A stretch of 6,172 nucleotides of DNA, taken from assembly GCA_011048855.1 (NCBI GenBank), contig DSCZ01000440.1, forward strand, positions 1-6,172, given 5' to 3'. Each line of letters starts with the position of its first letter. The first letter of the stretch is position 1. Source of the DNA: Desulfobacteraceae bacterium. GTDB taxonomy: Bacteria; Desulfobacterota; DSM-4660; Desulfatiglandales; Desulfatiglandaceae. Of this stretch, positions 1 through 4,957 are shown in pieces. The notes under the pieces are model-generated. The model was not told the origin of the DNA and did not search any database. It saw only the letters and a list, made by a program, of their open reading frames with translations. The position numbers were made by a program, and so were the translations under genes.

Positions 1-213
1 CTCCGCCTCTTTGCGGGCGCGGACTATGGCCTCTTCGGCCTCCCTGGCTTTTCGGGCCGCGATTTCTTCTTCGGTAAGTGCACGCGCGTCTGTAACCTCC
101 CCGGGCGTAGTGTCAGTGCTCCGCACCTGTTTTTTTGCACATGACGAAATCGTCAAAACGATTGTAAACAGAAACAACACCGCAATACAACAATTAAGAG
201 TTCTTTTACCCAT
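1..213 (-). CDS. pal: Pal, peptidoglycan-associated lipoprotein (N-terminal 71 residues; 3' end outside window)
   Basis: Only the first 71 codons lie in the window; the frame is open to the left edge. The protein begins with two basic residues (K3, R4), a hydrophobic core at about residues 6-21 and a lipobox ending I-S-S-C, with the lipidated cysteine at residue 25. This is a lipoprotein signal peptide cut by signal peptidase II. Residues 26-45 are a polar linker, and 46-71 form a highly charged, probably helical Glu/Arg/Lys/Ala stretch. The OmpA-like peptidoglycan-binding domain expected of Pal is not visible, so the name rests on the lipoprotein start plus position directly after tolB, the usual tolB-pal order. 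The ATG is supported by GGGAGG at 229-224, ten bases upstream. Pal anchors the outer membrane to peptidoglycan and binds TolB. Another lipoprotein is possible but less likely. Confidence 0.82.
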   Translation of the reverse strand, partial: MGKRTLNCCIAVLFLFTIVLTISSCAKKQVRSTDTTPGEVTDARALTEEEIAARKAREAEEAIVRARKEAE

Positions 214-262
214 GATCTTACAACCTCCCGAAAAAAAATAGTCAAATGCAAAAATATCGTCG

Positions 263-292
263 GTAACGCTGAACACACTCATTTCAGGTTAC
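263..292 (-). repeat. Stem-loop in the tolB-pal spacer
   Basis: GTAAC and CTGAA on one side pair with TTCAG and GTTAC on the other, giving a 10-bp stem with a single bulged base (position 268) and a nine-base loop (274-282). It lies 21 bases after the tolB stop in transcription order and 50 bases before the pal start. No uninterrupted T-run follows at once on the minus strand (a T5 run begins about ten bases further on), so it is not a classic terminator. It may mark mRNA processing or partial termination between tolB and pal. The pairing is seen directly; the role is inferred. Confidence 0.55.
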
Positions 293-313
293 TAACATTT
301 CTCCAGCTTTATA

Positions 314-1651
314 TCAAGGTCCCCAACATGGTGTAATCTGCTCCCCGTCCATAAGCGTTATCCGTCTCTGGTTCTCCCCCCATGCATCCATCAGGTAAAG
401 ATGGTGTGAACCGGCACGGTTCGAACTGAACACGATGTAACGGCCGTCCGGCGACCAGCTCGGATCCTCATTGTCGCTCCTGCCCCGTGTGAGCCTTGTG
501 GCTCCGGAGCCATCCGGGTTGATTGTGTAGATATGAAAAACCCCGTCGCTCATAGACACGAAAGCTATCTTTCCCGTACTCGACCAGTCGGGGGAAGTGT
601 TGTAATTGCCTTCGTAGGTGATCCGTTCCTCCGTACCATCGGCCATGTCCATAATATAAATCTGTGGAGATCCCGATCTGTTGGATACGTAAGCCAGCCT
701 GTCGCCTTCCGGAGAGAATGTCGGGGAAACGTTTATCCCGTAATGCTCGGTCAAACGCCTGGGGTTCGAGCCCCTCGGATCTATTGTATAGAGAGCCTGC
801 TCTCCCTCGTCACTGTACGTCAAAGCTATACGGCGTCCGTCCGGCGACCATGCCCCTCCCAGATTCAGCCCCCTCCTGGATGAAACAACGGAGACCCGCC
901 CGGACTTCATATCCCGCATAACCAGGATACCTTCTTGTTCTTTATACGAATTATAAATCAACTTTGATCCATCCCTGGAAAAATTCGGGAAGAGAGCCAT
1001 TTCTCCATCAAAGGTGATCTGCTCCACGTCCTTTCCATCGAAGCTGCAGGTATAGATTTCCTTTTTTCCGGTGGTGTCACCTACAAATGCGATTTTCGTC
1101 AAAAACATACCCTCAGCGCCGGTCAAAAGCTTTATCAGGTCGTTTCCTATCCGATGCATCGTGCGTCTATACCGGTGCCTGTCGCCCAGCAGGCGTTTTC
1201 CAAGAATCTCGCGCCCCCAGAAAACATCATAGACTTTCACTTCTACTTCGATGTTGTCCCCGACGCACGAATATGCCCCAAGAACAAGCAATTCGGCACC
1301 GATGACCGACCAGTCCTTCAATCGCAGATCCTTCCGGGAAAGGGAAACAGGCCTGTCCTGAAGGTAAGCCTCTCTGTCGAGCGGTTGAAAAAATCCACTT
1401 AGATCGAGAGCGTTCATCAAAGCGGCAGGAAGGTCTCTTTCCAGTTCCCGGTTTCCGGGTTCCGCCTCGAGATTCAAAAAGTCAGGAGCGGCTATAGTGA
1501 ATTTCCGCGCAGCCGGGGCATCTATATCTATGTAAATCTGGCCGAATGCCCGGCCCACATCCACCTGCATCAAAAGGAGGAACACCAAAGCGCCGGTCAA
1601 ACATCCCAGCATAGAGCGAGCGTAAAATTTTTTGATATAAAAGGAAAACAT
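314..1651 (-). CDS. tolB: TolB, periplasmic beta-propeller protein of the Tol-Pal system
   Basis: 445 residues, close to the usual 430 or so. A Sec signal peptide covers residues 1-37: basic KK/R, a hydrophobic core at about 15-29, and a likely cut near AFG/Q at 37-38. The mature start IYIDID matches the strand that in known TolB proteins serves as the TolA-binding box. The TolB N-terminal alpha/beta domain spans about 38-180. From about 185 to 445 there is a six-bladed propeller of WD40-like PD40 repeats, clearest at 223-232 (FSRDGSKLIY), 268-277 (WSPDGRRIAL), 312-321 (FSPEGDRLAY), 354-364 and 399-408 (WSPDGRYIVF). Start: AAGGA at 1663-1659 lies seven bases before the ATG, and the signal peptide fits. 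TolB binds Pal and competes with peptidoglycan binding, cycling under TolA control. It sits 73 bases after tolA and 100 bases before pal, in operon order. Confidence 0.97.
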   Translation of the reverse strand: MFSFYIKKFYARSMLGCLTGALVFLLLMQVDVGRAFGQIYIDIDAPAARKFTIAAPDFLNLEAEPGNRELERDLPAALMNALDLSGFFQPLDREAYLQDRPVSLSRKDLRLKDWSVIGAELLVLGAYSCVGDNIEVEVKVYDVFWGREILGKRLLGDRHRYRRTMHRIGNDLIKLLTGAEGMFLTKIAFVGDTTGKKEIYTCSFDGKDVEQITFDGEMALFPNFSRDGSKLIYNSYKEQEGILVMRDMKSGRVSVVSSRRGLNLGGAWSPDGRRIALTYSDEGEQALYTIDPRGSNPRRLTEHYGINVSPTFSPEGDRLAYVSNRSGSPQIYIMDMADGTEERITYEGNYNTSPDWSSTGKIAFVSMSDGVFHIYTINPDGSGATRLTRGRSDNEDPSWSPDGRYIVFSSNRAGSHHLYLMDAWGENQRRITLMDGEQITPCWGP

Positions 1652-1666
1652 GATTCATTCCTTGAC

Positions 1667-1685
1667 GCCGCGAAATCCCTGCGGC
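1667..1685 (-). repeat. Small GC stem-loop upstream of tolB
   Basis: GCCGC (1667-1671) can pair with GCGGC (1681-1685) around a nine-base loop. The base of the stem lies three bases upstream of the tolB ribosome binding site (1659-1663). It could stack beside the larger stem-loop at 1693-1713 in the same 73-base spacer. Short stem; could be chance. Confidence 0.3.
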
Positions 1686-1692
1686 TTGGTTT

Positions 1693-1713
1693 CCATCCGG
1701 CATTTCCGGATGG
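1693..1713 (-). repeat. Perfect 8-bp stem-loop in the tolA-tolB spacer
   Basis: CCATCCGG at 1693-1700 is the exact reverse complement of CCGGATGG at 1706-1713, with a five-base loop (1701-1705). In the transcript it begins about 11 bases after the tolA stop. No T-run follows on the minus strand, so it is unlikely to terminate transcription. It resembles an intercistronic mRNA-stabilising or processing hairpin that could set tolB levels apart from tolQRA. The structure is seen; the role is inferred. Confidence 0.55.
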
Positions 1714-1724
1714 GCACGGCCTAA

Positions 1725-2651
1725 TCAGCGCAGGAAATCGCGCAGGCTGAAATTCAAGATAATCACTTCCCGGCTCTTCCCGTACCCTTCGGGAAGCGGG
1801 GGAAGCGGATCGGAGCGCTCTACGGCCTTGAGCACGGACTGGTCGAACCGCGGATTTGAAGAGTTCCGCCTCAGGCTGTAATTGATTATCGATCCTTCGC
1901 GCCTGACCTGCACCACCACCTCTGCTTCAGGATTGCCGGATACACTGTCAAGCGCCGCGGGATATGTCCAGTTGCGCGAGATGTGCTCTCTCACCTGCAT
2001 TTCGTAAAGCCTGTCGCGTATGCTGGTGCCGAATCCGCCGCTTTCCCCGCCCTCACCGGCCTCAGATCCTGCGTCACCGGCTCCCAGGCGGGCGATGGCA
2101 TCGCCGATCACCGAGTCTTCTTTTTTCTTTTCCTCCAATTCCCTTTGAACCCTGTTCACCGCGTCGGATATCATGGAGGCTGGATCATCCCGCCGACTTT
2201 CCTCTTTTCTTTCAATACGCGAGACCGCACGGTCTATAAGTTCCGCCGGCTTCACCGTGGGTCTGGGGGCGACCGGGGACGGAGCATCAACAACTCGCTT
2301 GGCGATAACAGCCGGTTTTTCGGCCGCCTTCTCGGGTTCTATACGCCTGGCAGGTCTTGCATCGGTGACCGTTGAAGACCTTTCCGATTCCGAAACGGCT
2401 TCAGGCGCGGCTGGAGTGACTGAGGCGCCTGCTGTTTCCGCCCCCCTGTTTGTTCCCGTGCGCGGAGCGGCGAGCTCCACCAGGTCCACCTCGTATACCT
2501 GGCCGCCGATCTTTCTGGTCGGGATCGAGCCGGAATAAAATAAAACGCTGGATATGACTCCGGCATGAAGCAGGACGGACAGGGCCACCATCAAGGACCA
2601 CCGGGGCCCGGCAGTGGAACTGAATCCGGAGCCGAAAGACGACGCGCCCAT
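1725..2651 (-). CDS. tolA: TolA/TonB-like energy transducer of the Tol-Pal system
   Basis: 308 residues, shorter than enteric TolA (about 420). Residues 1-17 are cytoplasmic and Gly/Ser-rich. One membrane anchor spans about 18-40 and holds the S25-x3-H29 pair matching the Ser/His motif by which TolA and TonB contact the motor. Residues 60-135 are Ala/Pro-rich and low complexity. Residues 139-189 hold three charged helical repeats (see separate entry), 190-208 a Gly/Glu linker, and about 212-308 the TonB/TolA-like C-terminal domain, with RNWTYP at 226-231 and LPPLPEGY at 283-290. GGAGG at 2666-2662, ten bases before the ATG, sets the start; that spacer contains the tolR stop, so the two are translationally linked. 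By position it is the TolA of this operon, linking TolQR to TolB/Pal. Sequence alone cannot exclude that it is closer to TonB, but no TonB-dependent receptor is present nearby. Confidence 0.9.
   Translation of the reverse strand: MGASSFGSGFSSTAGPRWSLMVALSVLLHAGVISSVLFYSGSIPTRKIGGQVYEVDLVELAAPRTGTNRGAETAGASVTPAAPEAVSESERSSTVTDARPARRIEPEKAAEKPAVIAKRVVDAPSPVAPRPTVKPAELIDRAVSRIERKEESRRDDPASMISDAVNRVQRELEEKKKEDSVIGDAIARLGAGDAGSEAGEGGESGGFGTSIRDRLYEMQVREHISRNWTYPAALDSVSGNPEAEVVVQVRREGSIINYSLRRNSSNPRFDQSVLKAVERSDPLPPLPEGYGKSREVIILNFSLRDFLR
2084..2237 (-). repeat. Three imperfect helical repeats within TolA (residues 139-189)
   Basis: In protein terms the units start at I139 (IDRAVSRIERK), I161 (ISDAVNRVQRE) and I182 (IGDAIARLGAG). 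They share the pattern I-[DSG]-[RD]-A-[VI]-x-R-[IVL] at spacings of 22 and 21 residues. The first two are followed by Lys/Glu/Arg-rich or acidic segments. The DNA copies have diverged, so this is a protein-level repeat and not a recent DNA duplication. It makes up the only clearly helical part of the periplasmic rod in this short TolA. Confidence 0.6.
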
Positions 2652-2656
2652 GTAAT

Positions 2657-3061
2657 TTAATCCTCCGGTTCGGTGACCATCCCGAGTTTGTCGACGCCCG
2701 CCCTTTTTATCCGGGCGACGACCCCGATCACGGTTCCATAAGGTACACTCTCATCGGCTCTGAGAAGCACTTCCTTTTCGGTGCGGTTTTTAAAAATACT
2801 GCGTACTTTTGCTTCGAGGTCTCCCAGTTCCAGTCTGTGCTCTTCGAGAAAAACGGTCCCGTCGGCTTTAACGGTGACCATCAGCGGGTCTTCCCGCGTC
2901 TTGATTACTTTGCTTGTCGTCTTGGGCAGATTGACTTCCACACCCTGGCTCAACATCGGTGCTCCCATCATGAATATGATCAACAGCACCAGCATCACGT
3001 CGACAAAAGGCACGATGTTGATTTCAGACATCAACCGCGAATTGCCGTCGCCTGTCTTCAT
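2657..3061 (-). CDS. tolR: TolR, ExbD/TolR-family proton-channel component
   Basis: 134 residues, close to enteric TolR (142). A short cytoplasmic start (1-13) contains S12-E-I-N-I-V-P-F, the ExbD/TolR signature just before the membrane helix at about 16-35. Asp21 lies in the helix at the place of the protonatable aspartate (D23 in E. coli TolR). Residues 40-134 are the periplasmic domain with the family pattern V-N-L-P near 43-46 and LLRAD near 99-103. TolR partners TolQ in the inner membrane, uses proton flow to move TolA, and its periplasmic part can bind peptidoglycan. The start lies 13 bases after the tolQ stop. The Shine-Dalgarno site is weak (GGGTGAG just before ATG), suggesting translational coupling to tolQ. 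A later start at M11 would cut off little, but the N-terminal residues are typical. Confidence 0.96.
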   Translation of the reverse strand: MKTGDGNSRLMSEINIVPFVDVMLVLLIIFMMGAPMLSQGVEVNLPKTTSKVIKTREDPLMVTVKADGTVFLEEHRLELGDLEAKVRSIFKNRTEKEVLLRADESVPYGTVIGVVARIKRAGVDKLGMVTEPED

Positions 3062-3074
3062 AACTCACCCGCTT

Positions 3075-3851
3075 TCACCCTTTCTTTCCCATTTTTTCTT
3101 TCAAAAACTGTCTCTCCACCATGCTCAAAAATTCAGAAGAAAATATTTCCATATCAGATTTCAACAAACCTATCCTATGCAAAAAATAATTGTAAGCAAC
3201 CACTGCAGGAATAGCCGCCGCCAGCCCTGCAGCCGTTGCAACCAGGGCTTCGGAAATCCCCGGAGCTACCACTGCAAGGCTCGCCGACCCCATCATTCCA
3301 ATGCTCCGAAAGGATTCCATGATACCCCAGACGGTGCCGAAAAGCCCTATGAACGGAGCGGTGTTCCCGGTGGTGGCGAGAAAGCTGAGCGCACGCTCGA
3401 GGCGGTTTCCCTGATCGATCGCAGCCTTCTTCAGCGAGCGTTCCAGATTGTAAATGACGGTCCGTCCGGACTCCGGGCTATCCTCGATTTCCGAAATCTC
3501 CTGTCTTTCGATGGAATCTTGAGAACTCTGCAGCTTCCGCATCCGGCTGAATTCTCCGTAACCTGCACGGAACAACCGGGCCACCGGGCTGTATTCAAGA
3601 TCCCGGCACGCAGCGTATACGTTTTTCATGCCCCTGTTTTCCCAGAAAAGCTCCAGGAAATGATCCGTTTCCTTCCGGGCTTTTGCAAGCAGCCGAATCT
3701 TGAGAAAGATTATCGACCAGGTGACGATAGAAAAAATGAGCAATATCATTAAAACGAGCTTCACTATAATATCTGCATTCGCTATCATATGCAGAACGCC
3801 CGTGTTCATTGAAGCACCGATACTCAAATGTACTAAGGGAATCTGAAACAT
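3075..3851 (-). CDS. tolQ: TolQ, MotA/TolQ/ExbB-family proton-channel protein
   Basis: 258 residues against about 230 in E. coli. Three membrane helices are visible: about 27-50, 152-178 and 202-223. The second carries the family motif G-L-F-G-T-V-W-G-I-M (169-178). The third carries A-L-V-A-T-A-A-G-L-A-A-A-I-P-A (202-216), in which T206 corresponds to the channel threonine known as T178 in E. coli. A cytoplasmic loop lies at about 51-150 and an amphipathic C-terminus at about 224-258. TolQ forms a five-fold ring around the TolR helices and passes torque to TolA. The ATG at 3851 has purine-rich GGTGAG/GAGGAG immediately upstream. M15 (3809) would give a length closer to the family norm but has no good ribosome site, so the longer form is preferred. 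The first gene of the Tol operon; no ybgC precedes it. Confidence 0.95.
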   Translation of the reverse strand: MFQIPLVHLSIGASMNTGVLHMIANADIIVKLVLMILLIFSIVTWSIIFLKIRLLAKARKETDHFLELFWENRGMKNVYAACRDLEYSPVARLFRAGYGEFSRMRKLQSSQDSIERQEISEIEDSPESGRTVIYNLERSLKKAAIDQGNRLERALSFLATTGNTAPFIGLFGTVWGIMESFRSIGMMGSASLAVVAPGISEALVATAAGLAAAIPAVVAYNYFLHRIGLLKSDMEIFSSEFLSMVERQFLKEKMGKKG

Positions 3852-3854
3852 ACA

Positions 3855-3863
3855 CTCCTCACC
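3855..3863 (-). promoter_or_regulatory. tolQ ribosome binding site
   Basis: The transcript reads GGTGAGGAG ending three bases before the ATG at 3851; the GGTGAG part is six bases away. GAGGAG alone is closer than usual. This supports the 3851 start over the internal M15 at 3809, which lacks a comparable purine tract. Confidence 0.5.
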
Positions 3864-3905
3864 CTGGCTGGGAAAAACCGCATCGAAAGAAAACTGGGGA
3901 ACGGC

Positions 3906-3945
3906 GGTAATATATATAAGTAATGTTCCTGCCGGAACCTTTCAA
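3906..3945 (-). promoter_or_regulatory. Possible tolQ promoter region with small inverted repeat
   Basis: Downstream of the mobB terminator the minus strand shows TTGAAA (3945-3940) followed by a TATATATA tract (3918-3911). The spacing from TTGAAA to a good -10 hexamer is about 20-21 bases, longer than the 17 preferred by sigma-70, so the exact elements are uncertain. Between them GTTCC-TGCC-GGAAC (3925-3938) is a perfect 5-bp inverted repeat that could bind a regulator or be chance. A promoter is expected here because a new operon begins about 55 bases further on. Confidence 0.3.
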
Positions 3946-3954
3946 GCAGATTTG

Positions 3955-3979
3955 AAAAAACAATCCATTCACTGGACTG
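3955..3979 (-). terminator. Rho-independent terminator after mobB
   Basis: In the transcript CAGTCCA (3979-3973) pairs with TGGATTG (3967-3961), a 7-bp stem with one G-U pair and a five-base loop. Six T residues follow directly (3960-3955). It begins 20 bases past the mobB stop. On the plus strand the G-U pair becomes an A-C mismatch, so it fits minus-strand use better. The stem is short, so termination may be partial and allow some read-through into tolQ. Confidence 0.62.
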
Positions 3980-3998
3980 CCTGTACCACAGAGCCGGA

Positions 3999-4601
3999 TT
4001 ACCTACAAGCGAAAATAATTGGAGAAAAAAGTCCAAAAGGAGCCGGAAACCGGCAAATATCATCCGGGAACAGCGCAGGATTGCTCAGTGACCGTATCCC
4101 CGCAGACACAAATTCGAAGGGATTTACCACGAACTCTGCAACCCCGACGGCATCAGACGTCGAAAACACCGGGAGGCCGGCTTTCAGCGGCGCATCTGAA
4201 ACAACCGCGATAACATTTCCGTCAAACGCCGCCGGATCGAGGGACGTCGCTTCCCGTCCGGATACGAAGATCTTTGGAACAGACTCATGTTTATACCCTT
4301 CGACGATCACCAGGTCGACCCCTTTAAACAAATGCAATACGTCCTGCGGGCGCGGTTCAGACTCAGTCTCCCTGGTCATGGCGATCACGGAGTCCGAGGC
4401 CGTGACCGTCACCGATGCCCCTGCCCGGCGATGACGCCAGGAGTCTTTGCCAGGCATGTCCGGTTCAAACCTGTGACCTGCATGTTTGAGGGTACCTACT
4501 CTCAGTCCCTTTGAGATAAATACTGGAAGAATAGACTCTATAAAAGTAGTTTTGCCTGAATTGGAATATCCTACAAAAGCTATTAATGGCGGAAGCATCA
4601 T
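3999..4601 (-). CDS. mobB: MobB, GTP-binding protein of molybdopterin-guanine dinucleotide synthesis
   Basis: 200 residues. The P-loop G11-Y-S-N-S-G-K17-T18 follows the first strand. The MobB segment G-T-L-K-H-A-G-H-R-F-E-P-D at 36-48, then G51-K-D-S-W-R-H-R-R-A-G-A at 51-62, matches the family. The Walker B-like D-L-V-I-V-E-G-Y-K at 96-104 is also typical. MobB is a cytosolic P-loop GTPase that assists MobA in attaching GMP to Mo-molybdopterin. A D-A-V-G-V-A-E-F stretch at 150-157 normally lies near the end of MobB; here about 40 more residues follow, rich in Phe and Pro, making the protein longer than the common 160-175. The start overlaps the upstream stop as ATGA; a second ATG follows at once (M2, 4598). 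GGAGG at 4616-4612 lies ten bases from the first ATG. No mobA is visible in the window. Confidence 0.94.
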   Translation of the reverse strand: MMLPPLIAFVGYSNSGKTTFIESILPVFISKGLRVGTLKHAGHRFEPDMPGKDSWRHRRAGASVTVTASDSVIAMTRETESEPRPQDVLHLFKGVDLVIVEGYKHESVPKIFVSGREATSLDPAAFDGNVIAVVSDAPLKAGLPVFSTSDAVGVAEFVVNPFEFVSAGIRSLSNPALFPDDICRFPAPFGLFSPIIFACR

Positions 4602-4957
4602 CTATCGCCTGCCTCCGTCGAAAACGAATCCTGGAATATACGGTCGAAAACCATCTTTTCCTCTCTCTCACACCATTGCTTGAAAGTTATGTATTTCTCG
4701 AGGAGGGCCTTTCCTTCAGCCGTCAATGAAGTCCCTTTTTTTCGGTCCGTATCGACAAGCCTCATCTGCAGGTAGTCTTCTGACACTTTGATCTTGCTCC
4801 AAACCCCTTTATAGGACATTTTCATGAGCTTCGCAGTGCGGTTGATGGAACCGGTTTTCTCTATATTTTCCAGTATCGTCCGGCGTCCTTCGCCCATGAC
4901 AATGCGGTTGCGTTCATCCACAAGCCAGTGCCTCGACCTCAATCGAATGGCTTTCAT
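4598..4957 (-). CDS. ModE-type winged-helix DNA-binding regulator, no Mop/TOBE domain
   Basis: 119 residues, matching the N-terminal DNA-binding half of ModE (about 115 residues). The helix-turn-helix lies at about 22-56: G-E-G-R-R-T-I-L, then T-G-S-I-N-R-T-A-K-L-M-K-M-S-Y-K-G-V-W, the ModE form of the LysR-like motif. The wing and T-S-L-T-A-E-G-K-A-L-L dimer helix lie at about 70-95. Full ModE has about 140 more residues with two Mop folds that bind molybdate; these are absent, and the gene stops cleanly at an ATGA junction with mobB, so this is a natural short form, not a truncation. GGAGG at 4969-4965, seven bases before the ATG, supports the start. It probably controls molybdate- or tungstate-related genes; its target and effector cannot be read from the sequence. 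Start overlaps the moeA stop by four bases. Confidence 0.9.
   Translation of the reverse strand: MKAIRLRSRHWLVDERNRIVMGEGRRTILENIEKTGSINRTAKLMKMSYKGVWSKIKVSEDYLQMRLVDTDRKKGTSLTAEGKALLEKYITFKQWCEREEKMVFDRIFQDSFSTEAGDR

Noticed and set aside
11..241. Plus-strand 76-codon frame opposite pal
   Set aside because: The minus strand of the same DNA encodes a clear lipoprotein signal peptide with lipobox; the plus frame is its shadow.
217..245. Promoter for pal (TTGACT, 17-base spacer, TGTAAG)
   Set aside because: The match is reasonable, but transcription would begin at or past the pal ATG and lose the GGGAGG ribosome site, so it is probably chance in a T-rich stretch.
1482..1703. Minus-strand 73-codon frame over the tolA-tolB spacer
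   Set aside because: Overlaps the tolB signal-peptide region in another frame; start lies inside the spacer hairpin and no ribosome site stands out.
2781..3752. Plus-strand open frame of 323 codons opposite tolQ and tolR
   Set aside because: It lies wholly antisense to two well-matched family genes, shows no domain pattern, and its composition (many His, Pro, Ser, Arg) is that of a shadow frame.
3906..3924. ModE binding site (Mo-box) at the TATATATA tract before tolQ
   Set aside because: Only the AT core is suggestive; the flanking inverted halves of a Mo-box are absent, and tolQ is not an expected ModE target.
3833..4063. Minus-strand 76-codon frame spanning the mobB end and tolQ start
   Set aside because: Overlaps mobB and tolQ in another frame, runs across the likely terminator and promoter region, and has no family features.
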